NCBI GenBank assembly: GCA_035695265.1 | Contig: DASSEM010000255.1 | Coordinates: forward strand, 1 to 15,782 | Source of the DNA: RHKX01 sp035695265 | GTDB lineage: Bacteria > Actinomycetota > Thermoleophilia > Solirubrobacterales > 70-9 | Length of the DNA stretch: 15,782 bases | Reading direction: 5' to 3' | Part shown: positions 6,703-14,110 of the stretch, piece by piece | Position numbering within the stretch: position 1 is the first letter of the stretch | Layout: every line of letters starts with the position of its first letter | The notes under the pieces: generated by a model | What the model saw: only the letters and a program-made list of their open reading frames with translations | What the model was told of the DNA's origin: nothing | The model's database searches: none | Position numbers and translations under genes: made by a program

Positions 6703-8841
6703 ATGGGCTATTTCGTCACCGGCGCCACCGGCTTCATCGGCCGCAACCTGGTCGAGCTCCTGCTCGAGCGTGAGGGCACGATCTACGTCCTCGTCCGCGA
6801 GGGCTCGCAGGGCCGTCTGGCCGAGCTCCGCAACAGCTGGGGGGTCGACGAGGAACGGGTCGTCGGCATCGTCGGCGACCTCTCGCAGCGCCGGCTCGGC
6901 GTCTCCGACGCCGACGTCGAGCGGCTCAAGGGCAACGTCGCGCACCTGTTCCACCTCGCCGCGATCTACGACATGAAGGCGGACGCGGAGTCGCAGCGGA
7001 TCGCCAACGTCGAGGGCACGCGGCACATGGTCGAGCTCGCCGAGGCGATCGATGCCGGGCGGGTCCACATGGTCAGCTCGATCGCCGCCGCCGGGCTCTA
7101 CCGCGGCACCTGGCGCGAGGACATGTTCGAGGAGGCCCAGGAGGTCGACAACCATCCCTACTTCCAGACCAAGCACGAGTCCGAGCGCGTCGTCCGCGAG
7201 GAGTGCGCGCGGCCGTGGCGCGTCTACCGCCCGGGGATCGTCGTCGGCAACTCCGAGACCGGCGAGATGGACAAGGTCGACGGCCCCTATTACTTCTTCA
7301 AGCTGATCCGGCGGATCCGTCAGGTGGTCCCGGCCTGGATGCCGATGCCCGGGGTCGAGGGCCGCGAGATCAACATCGTCCCGGTCGACTTCGTCGTCAA
7401 GGCGATGGACCACATCGCCCACCTCGAGGGCCTCGACGGGCGCGCGTTCAGCCTCACCGATCCCGACCCGCTCAGCGCCGGCGAGGTGATCGACGTCTTC
7501 GCCCGCGCCGCCCACGCCCCGCAGTCCACCGTTCGCGCCCCGGCCCAGGCAACCGAGGCACTCGGACCGCTGCTCGGGCTGGCGCTCGGCAACGTCCCGT
7601 TCGCGAACGCGGCCGCCGACCGCGTCCTCGACGATTTCGGGATCCCGCGGTCGGTCCTGATGTACCTCAACTACCCGACCCACTTCGACTCGCGACGGAC
7701 CCAAGCGGCGCTGGCCGGGACCGGGATCAAGGTGCCGCCGCTGGAGGCCTACGCCGGCAAGCTCTGGGACTACTGGGCCCGCCACCTCGACCCCGACCTC
7801 TACCGCGACAACACGCTCGTCGGCGCCGCTCGCGGCCGGGCCGGGATCGTCGGCGGGATCGCCCAGATCCTCGAGCACCAGATCCCCGACGAGCTGGTCC
7901 GGTTCGGTCGCCGCCTGCAGGGCAACGCCTCGCTCGAGAAGGAGGTCACGGGCAAGGTCGTCCTCGTTACCGGCGCCTCCTCGGGAATCGGCAAGGCGGC
8001 GGCGATGAAGATCGCCGACGCCGGCGGGATCGTCCTGCTCGTCGCCCGCACCCCCGAGAAGCTCGAGGAGACCCGCGACCAGATCGTCGCCGGCGGCGGG
8101 GTGGCCCACATCCACCGCTGCGACCTCTCCGACGTCGACGACATCGACCGGATGGCGCGGGAGGTGCTCGACCAGCACGGCAACGTCGACGTGCTGATCA
8201 ACAACGCCGGGCGCTCGATCCGGCGCTCGATCGCGCTCTCCTACGACCGCTTCCACGACTTCGAGCGGACGATGCAGCTCAACTACTTCGGGCCGGTGCG
8301 GCTGATCCTCAACCTGCTGCCGAGGATGCGGCAGCGGCGCTCCGGGCAGGTCATCAACGTCAGCTCGATCGGCGTGCAGACGAACATGCCGCGCTTCTCC
8401 GCCTACGTCGCCTCGAAGTCGGCACTCGACGCCTTCTCCCGCTGTATCGCGTCCGAGGTGATCGACGACAAGGTCAAGATCACGACGATCCACATGCCGC
8501 TCGTACGAACGCCGATGATCGCGCCGACGAAGATGTACGACCGCTTCCCGACGATCACGCCGGACGAGGCGGCCGACATGCTCTGCGACGCGATCACGTT
8601 CAAGCCGAAGCGGATCGCGACACCGGTCGGCACGCTCGGGCAGATCCTCTACGCGATCAACCCGAAGTCGATGGACTACGTCCTCAACAGCGCCTACCAC
8701 ATGTTTCCCGACTCGACCGCCGCGAAGGGCGGCAAGCCGCAGGGGGCCAAGGCCAGGCCGGAGCGCGGTGGGGGAACGGACGAGCAGGCGTCCAACCAGC
8801 AGCTCGCCTTCGCGTACCTGATGCGCGGCGTGCACTGGTAG
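6703..8841 (+). CDS. Two-domain alcohol-forming fatty acyl-CoA reductase
   Basis: This encodes 712 residues. The N-terminal extended-SDR (Male-sterility/NAD-binding-4) domain covers about 1-370: GATGFIG (7-13) binds the nucleotide and Tyr153/Lys157 form YxxxK in HPYFQTKHES. The C-terminal classical SDR domain covers about 417-650: TGASSGIG (423-430), NNAG (500-503), Ser555, and Tyr568/Lys572 in YVASK. The protein ends in AYLMRGVHW. The layout and many motifs (SETGEMDKVDGPYYFFK, DRFHDFERTMQLNYFG) match from memory the Marinobacter fatty acyl-CoA reductase that takes acyl-CoA through aldehyde to alcohol, and mycobacterial AcrA1 (Rv3391). The C-terminal domain is expected to do acyl-CoA to aldehyde and the N-terminal domain aldehyde to alcohol. 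An inter-domain insert near 375-416 makes it about 50 residues longer than the Marinobacter enzyme. The fatty alcohol could feed wax esters or the ether-lipid enzyme encoded at 10305. Confidence 0.93.
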   Translation: MGYFVTGATGFIGRNLVELLLEREGTIYVLVREGSQGRLAELRNSWGVDEERVVGIVGDLSQRRLGVSDADVERLKGNVAHLFHLAAIYDMKADAESQRIANVEGTRHMVELAEAIDAGRVHMVSSIAAAGLYRGTWREDMFEEAQEVDNHPYFQTKHESERVVREECARPWRVYRPGIVVGNSETGEMDKVDGPYYFFKLIRRIRQVVPAWMPMPGVEGREINIVPVDFVVKAMDHIAHLEGLDGRAFSLTDPDPLSAGEVIDVFARAAHAPQSTVRAPAQATEALGPLLGLALGNVPFANAAADRVLDDFGIPRSVLMYLNYPTHFDSRRTQAALAGTGIKVPPLEAYAGKLWDYWARHLDPDLYRDNTLVGAARGRAGIVGGIAQILEHQIPDELVRFGRRLQGNASLEKEVTGKVVLVTGASSGIGKAAAMKIADAGGIVLLVARTPEKLEETRDQIVAGGGVAHIHRCDLSDVDDIDRMAREVLDQHGNVDVLINNAGRSIRRSIALSYDRFHDFERTMQLNYFGPVRLILNLLPRMRQRRSGQVINVSSIGVQTNMPRFSAYVASKSALDAFSRCIASEVIDDKVKITTIHMPLVRTPMIAPTKMYDRFPTITPDEAADMLCDAITFKPKRIATPVGTLGQILYAINPKSMDYVLNSAYHMFPDSTAAKGGKPQGAKARPERGGGTDEQASNQQLAFAYLMRGVHW

Positions 8842-8843
8842 GG

Positions 8844-8857
8844 GCGGCATTCGCCGC
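8844..8857 (+). terminator. Weak hairpin after the acyl-CoA reductase
   Basis: GCGGC-ATTC-GCCGC begins 2 nt after the TAG stop: a 5-bp stem with a tetraloop and no T-tract. It could be a weak terminator or RNA 3' stabiliser. Confidence 0.3.
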
Positions 8858-8872
8858 AAGTTGCAGGTGATT

Positions 8873-8906
8873 GCCGTGAACGGCCGCTAGGCGCCGCCCT
8901 CACGGC
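8873..8906. promoter_or_regulatory. Inverted repeat GCCGTGA/TCACGGC upstream of the hydrolase
   Basis: GCCGTGA (8873-8879) and TCACGGC (8900-8906) are perfect 7-bp arms around a 20-nt centre that itself contains CGGCCG and GGCGCC. The element ends 12 bp before the candidate -10 of the hydrolase (8919-8924). It may be an operator for the hydrolase or a second terminator for the reductase. Confidence 0.4.
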
Positions 8907-8918
8907 CGCCGCTCCGGA

Positions 8919-8924
8919 TACCCT
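8919..8924 (+). promoter_or_regulatory. Candidate -10 of the hydrolase, leaderless
   Basis: TACCCT lies 9 nt before the ATG at 8934, and no Shine-Dalgarno is present. This fits a leaderless transcript beginning at or just before the start codon. Confidence 0.45.
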
Positions 8925-8933
8925 TCCGGCCCG

Positions 8934-9869
8934 ATGAGTGGCACCGAGCAGGGCTTCGGCGACCCGTACGGCGCGGTCGAGCCCGAGCAGATCGAGCTGC
9001 ACGGCAACCGCGTCAGCTTCCTCCGGGCCGGCGAGGGTCCGCCGCTCCTGCTCCTGCACGGCATCGCGGGGAGCTGCGAGACATGGGCGCCGCTGATCCC
9101 GGCGCTCGCCGACGACTTCACCGTCATCGCCCCCGACATGCTCGGCCACGGCAGCTCGGCGAAGCCGCGCGGCGACTACTCGCTCGGCGCCTATGCGGCG
9201 GGGGCGCGCGACCTGCTGCTCGCGCTCGGCCACGAGTCGGCGACGGTCGTCGGACACTCGCTCGGCGGCGGCGTGGCGATGCAGTTCGCCTACCAGTTCC
9301 CGAGCCACACCGACCGGCTCGGGCTGGTCTCGAGCGGCGGCCTCGGCGACGACGTCAACATCTTTCTCCGCGCGGCCACGCTTCCCGGGTCCGAGCTGGT
9401 CCTGCCGCTGATCACGAAGGCATGGGTGACCGGCACGGGCCGGCGGATCGGCGGCTGGCTCTCGGCGATCGGGCTCAACCCGGGCGCCGACGTCACCGAG
9501 ATCGCCCGCGGCTACGCCTCACTAGCCGACGGCGAGGCCCGGGCTGCGTTCCTGTCCACCGCGCGCTCGGTCATCGATCATCGAGGCCAGCGGGTCAGCG
9601 CCCGCGACCGGCTCTACCTCGCCCACGCCGTCCCGACCCTGATCGTCTGGGGCGAGCGCGACCGCATCATCCCCGCATCCCACGGCCACTGGGCGGCCGA
9701 GGCGATGCCGGGAAGCCGCTTCACCGTGTTCGAGGACGCCGGGCACTTCCCCCACCTCGACCGCCCGCTGCCGTTCGCGCGGATGCTGACGAAGTTCGTC
9801 AAGTCGACGAAGCCGGCCCGCCTCGGCACGCGCGAGATCCGCCGCTTGCTGGACGAACGCGCCGCGTAG
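8934..9869 (+). CDS. Alpha/beta-fold hydrolase (Rv2715-like)
   Basis: This encodes 311 residues. The catalytic triad is visible: nucleophile Ser109 in GHSLGG (107-112), Asp243 in WGERDRIIP, and His271 in DAGHFPHLD. The oxyanion-hole HG is at 42-43 (LLLHGIAGS). A helical lid region lies between about 140 and 215. The segment VIDHRGQRVSARDRLYLA and the C-terminal layout resemble the mycobacterial hydrolase Rv2715. Esterase, lipase or epoxide-hydrolase-like chemistry is possible and the substrate is unknown. No signal peptide is seen, so it should be cytoplasmic. It follows the acyl-CoA reductase by 92 bp, with its own putative leaderless promoter, and ends convergent with the small gene at 9923. 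A role in hydrolysing an acyl ester made from the neighbouring pathway is only suggested by position. Confidence 0.92.
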   Translation: MSGTEQGFGDPYGAVEPEQIELHGNRVSFLRAGEGPPLLLLHGIAGSCETWAPLIPALADDFTVIAPDMLGHGSSAKPRGDYSLGAYAAGARDLLLALGHESATVVGHSLGGGVAMQFAYQFPSHTDRLGLVSSGGLGDDVNIFLRAATLPGSELVLPLITKAWVTGTGRRIGGWLSAIGLNPGADVTEIARGYASLADGEARAAFLSTARSVIDHRGQRVSARDRLYLAHAVPTLIVWGERDRIIPASHGHWAAEAMPGSRFTVFEDAGHFPHLDRPLPFARMLTKFVKSTKPARLGTREIRRLLDERAA

Positions 9870-9890
9870 GCCAACGTGACGCGCAGTCGA

Positions 9891-9907
9891 GCAGCCCGGA
9901 GGGCTGC
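9891..9907. terminator. GC-rich hairpin between convergent genes
   Basis: GCAGCCC-GGA-GGGCTGC forms a perfect 7-bp stem with a 3-nt loop. It lies 21 bp past the hydrolase stop and 15 bp from the end of the convergent small gene, so it can serve both strands. There is no T-tract on either side, as is common for actinobacterial terminators. Confidence 0.55.
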
Positions 9908-9922
9908 GAGTCGCGCAGTTAT

Positions 9923-10144
9923 CTACGCGGCCAGGTCGTCGCGTCGCCGGCGGCGGGCCTCGGAGATGCCGGACCAGCCGGCGTCGAACGCCAGCGCCTG
10001 CGCGAACCGGACGGCCTCCGGGGACGCCTCCAGCCGGCGTCCGTCGATGGCGCTGATCCTGGTCGGCAGAACGGCCTCTCCATGGTCGATCTGCTCATGT
10101 AGGTCCATGAGCTGCTGCCAGCGATCGTTGCTGCTCTCTTGCAT
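9923..10144 (-). CDS. Small hypothetical protein, 73 residues
   Basis: This encodes 73 residues beginning MQESSNDRWQQLMDLHEQ and ending in a basic tail EARRRRRDDLAA. The composition is that of a normal soluble protein, not the Arg/Pro/Ser-rich pattern of false frames in GC-rich DNA. Two amphipathic helices are likely (about 5-20 and 38-52), with a turn near PTRISAIDG. The start is supported by GGAGGGG (10147-10153) just upstream of the ATG and by TAGTTT at 10181-10186. I do not recognise a family. It is convergent with the hydrolase and divergent from the AGPS-type gene, and nothing in it suggests a DNA-binding or catalytic site. Confidence 0.65.
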   Translation of the reverse strand: MQESSNDRWQQLMDLHEQIDHGEAVLPTRISAIDGRRLEASPEAVRFAQALAFDAGWSGISEARRRRRDDLAA

Positions 10145-10180
10145 TGCCCCTCCACTCCCGACGTGGGTTCTGCTGGGCGG

Positions 10181-10186
10181 AAACTA
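10181..10186 (-). promoter_or_regulatory. Candidate -10 of the small hypothetical gene
   Basis: The minus-strand hexamer TAGTTT fits TANNNT and lies 36 nt before the ATG at 10144, with GGAGGGG in between. The gap equals those of the VOC and acyl-CoA reductase genes. Confidence 0.4.
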
Positions 10187-10246
10187 CGCCTTGTGCCAGA
10201 CGTAACGACGATCGGGGCGGAACGGCGGCCCCGGGCAATCCGCAAA

Positions 10247-10297
10247 CTGCGTCGTATTCACGCAGCATCTCGATGGTCGGGATCGATCATCTAGGGT
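10247..10297 (+). promoter_or_regulatory. Candidate promoter and operator of the AGPS-type gene
   Basis: TAGGGT (10292-10297) lies 7 nt before the ATG at 10305, and no Shine-Dalgarno is present, suggesting a leaderless transcript. Upstream are an inverted repeat CTGCGT-N7-ACGCAG (10247-10252 and 10260-10265) and a palindromic GATCGATC (10281-10288) in the would-be spacer. Either could bind a regulator. No -35 match is seen. Confidence 0.45.
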
Positions 10298-10304
10298 CGT
10301 CGGG

Positions 10305-11942
10305 ATGAGCGGCGAGCGACGGGCACGCAGCCATTGGGGTTGGGGGTATGCCGACCGGGCGCCCGATCGGGCGGCGCTGGAGGCGATCGCGCCGGCCGTC
10401 CGCGACCGGCTCGGCTTCGGGGGCGAGCGGATCGAGGCGCCGGTGCCGCTCGACGCGATCGAGCTCGCGTCGCCGCGCCTGCGGCCGCCGCCGGCCCTGG
10501 ACGGGATCGTCAGCGCCGATCCGCCGGACCGGATCCGGCATGCGATGGGGCGCGCCTACCGCGACGTGGTGCGCGGCTTCCGCGGCCGCTTCGATCGCAC
10601 GCCCGACCTCGTCGCCTTCCCGGCCGACGAGGGGGACGTCCGCCGGGTGCTCGAGCACTGCGCCGACCACCGCCTCGCCGCGATCCCGTTCGGCGGCGGA
10701 ACGAGCGTCGTCGGCGGGGTCGAGCCGCGCGTCGGCCACGGTTACCGGGGCGCCGTCTCGATCGACCTCGGCGGGCTCAGTGGGGTCGCCGCGGTCGACG
10801 AGGTCTCGGGTGCGGCCCTGGTTCGCGCCGGGACGCTAGGCCCCGACCTCGAGGACGGCCTCCGCCCGCATGGGCTCACCCTGCGCCACTTCCCGCAGTC
10901 GTTCGAGCTCTCGACCCTCGGCGGCTGGATCGCGACCCGGGCCGGCGGCCACTTCGCGACGCTTCAGACCCACATCGACGACCTCGTCCTCTCGGTCCGG
11001 GCGCTGACCCCGGCCGGCCCGTGGGAGAGCCGCCGCCTGCCCGGCTCCGGCGCCGGCCCGAGCCCCGACCGGATGCTGCTCGGCTCCGAGGGCATCCTCG
11101 GCGTCATCACCGAGGCCTGGGTACAGGTCCGCTCGCGACCGGGCTTCAAGGCATCGCGACCGGTCTTGTTTCCAAGCTTCGCCGCCGGCGCCGAGGCCGT
11201 CCGCGCGATCTCCCAATCGGGGCTGAACCCATCCAACTGCCGGCTGCTCGATCCGCTCGAGGCACGGACGACCGGGGCCGGGGACGGCGACCACGCGGTG
11301 CTGATCATCGGCTTCGAGTCGGCGTTCGCTCCGGTCGATGAGCAGCTCCGGCTCGCGGTCGAGTGCGCGACCGACCACGGCGGCGCACCCGAGCCGGACG
11401 CCCGTGACGCGGGCGCCGACTCGGCCGCCGAGACCTGGCGCTCGGCGTTTCTCGACGCCCCGTACCTGCGCGACAGCCTGATCGCGCTCGGCGTCCTCAG
11501 CGAGACGTTCGAGACCGCGATCACGTGGGACCGCTTCGGCGAGTTCCACGCGCAGGTGACCGAGGCGGCGCGGCGAGCGGTGGCCGAGGCGTGCGACGCC
11601 CCGACGAGCGGCGATGGCGCACCGCGGGTGATGTGTCGCTTCACGCACGTCTACCCGACCGGCCCGGCGCCGTACTACACGATCCTCGCGCCGGCTCGGC
11701 GTGGCGCCGAGGTCGAGCAATGGGACGAGATCAAGGCCGCGGTCTCGGAGGCGATCGTCTCCGCCGGCGGCACGATCACCCACCACCACGCGGTCGGCCG
11801 CGACCATCGTCCCTGGTACGAGCTGCAGCGGCCCGACCGCTTTGCGGCGGCGCTCGCCGGCGCCAAGGCCGCGGTCGATCCGGCGGCGGTCATGAACCCG
11901 GGGGTCCTGATCGATCGGGATCCGGAGGGCACGTCGGTGTAG
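10305..11942 (+). CDS. agpS: FAD-binding alkylglycerone-phosphate synthase (AGPS) family protein
   Basis: This encodes 545 residues. The PCMH-type FAD domain (about 95-280) has PFGGGTSVVGG (128-138), STLGGWIATRAGGHFATLQT (203-222) with the following HIDDLV, and GSEGILGVITEA (260-271). The C-terminal substrate domain carries AGPS hallmarks: PYLRD with Arg389, THVYPTGPAPYYTI with Tyr458 at the position of the catalytic Tyr, and HHHAVGRDHRPW with His493-495. These line up, from memory, with human AGPS. The enzyme exchanges the acyl chain of acyl-dihydroxyacetone phosphate for a fatty alcohol, forming the ether bond. Human AGPS is longer because of a targeting presequence. Other members of this flavoprotein superfamily (2-hydroxyacid dehydrogenases) are less likely given the HHH motif. 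It heads a likely operon with the two acyl-CoA dehydrogenase genes, the first 37 nt downstream. Confidence 0.85.
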   Translation: MSGERRARSHWGWGYADRAPDRAALEAIAPAVRDRLGFGGERIEAPVPLDAIELASPRLRPPPALDGIVSADPPDRIRHAMGRAYRDVVRGFRGRFDRTPDLVAFPADEGDVRRVLEHCADHRLAAIPFGGGTSVVGGVEPRVGHGYRGAVSIDLGGLSGVAAVDEVSGAALVRAGTLGPDLEDGLRPHGLTLRHFPQSFELSTLGGWIATRAGGHFATLQTHIDDLVLSVRALTPAGPWESRRLPGSGAGPSPDRMLLGSEGILGVITEAWVQVRSRPGFKASRPVLFPSFAAGAEAVRAISQSGLNPSNCRLLDPLEARTTGAGDGDHAVLIIGFESAFAPVDEQLRLAVECATDHGGAPEPDARDAGADSAAETWRSAFLDAPYLRDSLIALGVLSETFETAITWDRFGEFHAQVTEAARRAVAEACDAPTSGDGAPRVMCRFTHVYPTGPAPYYTILAPARRGAEVEQWDEIKAAVSEAIVSAGGTITHHHAVGRDHRPWYELQRPDRFAAALAGAKAAVDPAAVMNPGVLIDRDPEGTSV

Positions 11943-11979
11943 GTTTCTGCTCCCGGCGAGCGGCGAGGAGGACGAAGAG

Positions 11980-13116
11980 GTGGATCTGACGCTGAACGAG
12001 TCCGAGGCGGCCTTCCGCGACGAGGTTCGCTCCTGGCTCGAGGCCAACCATCCCGGCCCTGAGCCGCATGGCGACGAGGCCGCCTTCGCGTTCCGCCGCG
12101 AGTGGCAGCGGAGGCTCCACGAGGGCGGCTGGGCCGGCATCTCGTGGCCGAGGGAGTTCGGCGGCCGCGGGGCGACGCTGATCGAGCAGGCGATCTTCTC
12201 GGACGAGATGGCGCGCGCCGACGCGCCGGCGCCGGCGAACGTGCTCGGGCTGGTCATGGGCGGGCCGGTGATCATGGCTCACGGCACCGACGAGCAGAAG
12301 GAGCGCTGGCTCGAGCCGATCCTGAGCGCCGAGGAGATCTGGTGCCAGGGTTTCTCGGAGCCGGAGTCGGGCTCCGACCTCGCCTCGCTGAAGACGCGGG
12401 CGGTCAAGGCCGACGGCGGCTGGCGGGTGACCGGCCAGAAGGTCTGGACGACGTTCGCGCACGAGTCGAAGTGGTGCATGCTCGTCGCCCGCACCGACAC
12501 CGAGGTCGCCAAGCACAAGGGGCTGAGCTATTTCATCTGCGACATGGAGCAGGACGCGGTCGAGATCCGGCCACTCGTCCAGATCACCGGCGAGGCGGAG
12601 TTCAACGAGGTCTTCTTCGAGGAGGCGCTCATCCCGGACGAGAACCTGGTCGGCGGCGAGGGCAACGGCTGGATGGTCGCGATCACGACGCTGATGAACG
12701 AGCGCGCCGGGCTCGGCGGCGGCGCCGCGGTCGCCGTCTCACGCGATCTCGGCGATCTGATCGAGTTGATCAACGAGCGCGGCCTCGGCGAGGATCCGGC
12801 GATTCGCTCCCGGGTCGCCGACCTGTTGATCGGCTGCGAGGCGCTGCGGCTCGGTGGGATGCGGGCGATGACCGCGCAGATGAAGACCGGAATCCCGGGG
12901 CCGGAGGGGTCGATCGGCAAGTGGGAGTGGGCGACGTTGAACCAGTCGCTGACCGAGCTCGCCTGCGACGTGCTCGGCCCTGAGGGGCTCGAGCGCGGCA
13001 CGCCGTGGACGTACCGGATGCTGCGCAGCCGCGCCAACTCGATCGAGGGCGGCACGACCGAGGTGATGAAGAACATCGTCGCCGAGCGGGTGCTCGGCCT
13101 GCCGCGGCTTCGATAG
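11980..13116 (+). CDS. Acyl-CoA dehydrogenase, catalytic subunit
   Basis: This encodes 378 residues with the full three-part acyl-CoA dehydrogenase fold. The FAD/substrate segment WCQGFSEPESGSDLASLKTR is at 121-140. The C-terminal IEGGTTEVMKNIVAERVLGL carries Glu356 immediately before GGT, the position of the catalytic base in FadE-type enzymes. It should oxidise an acyl-CoA to the 2-enoyl-CoA using FAD and pass electrons to ETF; the chain is unknown. The start is GTG at 11980 with GAGGAGG (11965-11971) 8 nt upstream, and no in-frame ATG fits the conserved N-terminus as well. The next gene, also an acyl-CoA dehydrogenase, starts 10 nt after the stop with its Shine-Dalgarno in the gap. Together they resemble the alpha2beta2 enzymes (ChsE type) of mycobacterial steroid catabolism. 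Confidence 0.93.
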   Translation: MDLTLNESEAAFRDEVRSWLEANHPGPEPHGDEAAFAFRREWQRRLHEGGWAGISWPREFGGRGATLIEQAIFSDEMARADAPAPANVLGLVMGGPVIMAHGTDEQKERWLEPILSAEEIWCQGFSEPESGSDLASLKTRAVKADGGWRVTGQKVWTTFAHESKWCMLVARTDTEVAKHKGLSYFICDMEQDAVEIRPLVQITGEAEFNEVFFEEALIPDENLVGGEGNGWMVAITTLMNERAGLGGGAAVAVSRDLGDLIELINERGLGEDPAIRSRVADLLIGCEALRLGGMRAMTAQMKTGIPGPEGSIGKWEWATLNQSLTELACDVLGPEGLERGTPWTYRMLRSRANSIEGGTTEVMKNIVAERVLGLPRLR

Positions 13117-13126
13117 GAGAGGGACG

Positions 13127-14110
13127 ATGCGCTTCGACTTCAACGATGAGCAGGCCGAGATCAAGGAGACGGCGAGGCAGCTCCTCGCCTCTCGCTTCAA
13201 ACCCGAGAAGGTCCGGGAGCTGGCTGAGGCGGACCGCTACGAGGACGGGCTCTGGTCGGAGGTGGCCGAGCTCGGATGGCCCGGCATCGCGATCGCCGAG
13301 GAGCACGGCGGCCAGGGCCTCGGGATGGTCGAGCTCGTGGTTCTCTGCGAGGAGCTCGGATACGCCTGCGCGCCGCTGCCCTTCCTCGCCAACGCCGCTG
13401 CCGGCATCGCGATCGAGCGGGCCGGGTCCGCCGAGCAGGCGTCCGCCCACCTGGCCGGGATCGCCTCCGGCGAGGCGCGCGGAGCGATCGGCGACGAATC
13501 GGTGGTGATCGACGCCGAGGGTGCCGACGTCCTCGTGATCTTCGGATCCGACGGGCCGCGGCTCGTCCCGGCCGCCGATGCGGAGCTCGAGCCGCTCGAG
13601 CTGATCGACCGGACTCGGCGCTACTCACGCCTGATCGCCGGCGAGGGCGAGCCACTGGCCGGCGACGCGGCGGCCGCCACCGACCGGATGGTCGTGGCGG
13701 TCGCGGCCGAGCTCGTCGGGCTTGGGCAGCGGGCCCTCGACATGGCGGTCGCCTACGCGAAGGAGCGCGAGCAGTTCGGGCGCCCGATCGGCGCCTACCA
13801 GGGCGTCTCCCACACCTGCGCGAAGATGCTCTACGACGTCGAGGAGGCGCGTTCGCTGACCTACGCGGCGGCCTGGGCGGCCGACGCCGAGCCGGCGTCG
13901 CTGCCGCTCGCCGCGGCGATGGCGAAGGCGCGCGCCTCGGAGGCGGCATGGGAGATTTGCAAGGCGTCGATCCAGGTCCACGGCGGGATCGGCTTCACCT
14001 GGGAGCACGACCTCCACTTCCTGCTCAAGCGGGCCCGGGCCGACGCCCAGCTCTTCGGCACCGCAGCCCAGCACAAGGAGCGGGTCGCGACGCTGTCCGG
14101 CCTCGGCTAG
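13127..14110 (+). CDS. Acyl-CoA dehydrogenase-like partner subunit
   Basis: This encodes 327 residues, about 50 shorter than its partner. The N-terminal helical domain (DFNDEQAEIKETARQLLASR) and the C-terminal domain (REQFGRPIGAYQ at 214-225, QVHGGIGFTWEHDLHFLLKR at 283-302) are well conserved. The middle domain is reduced and has no SEPxxGSD motif. No GGT/EGT motif with a catalytic Glu exists at the C-terminus. This is the pattern of the non-catalytic but FAD-contributing subunit in heteromeric acyl-CoA dehydrogenases, so I infer it forms a complex with the product of the preceding gene. Start: ATG with GGAGAGGG just upstream. It ends 25 bp from a convergent gene. Confidence 0.92.
   Translation: MRFDFNDEQAEIKETARQLLASRFKPEKVRELAEADRYEDGLWSEVAELGWPGIAIAEEHGGQGLGMVELVVLCEELGYACAPLPFLANAAAGIAIERAGSAEQASAHLAGIASGEARGAIGDESVVIDAEGADVLVIFGSDGPRLVPAADAELEPLELIDRTRRYSRLIAGEGEPLAGDAAAATDRMVVAVAAELVGLGQRALDMAVAYAKEREQFGRPIGAYQGVSHTCAKMLYDVEEARSLTYAAAWAADAEPASLPLAAAMAKARASEAAWEICKASIQVHGGIGFTWEHDLHFLLKRARADAQLFGTAAQHKERVATLSGLG

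Noticed and set aside
6613..8859. A minus-strand open frame of 748 codons opposite the acyl-CoA reductase
   Set aside because: It has the same His/Arg/Asp/Val-rich mirror composition. The plus strand carries all SDR motifs.
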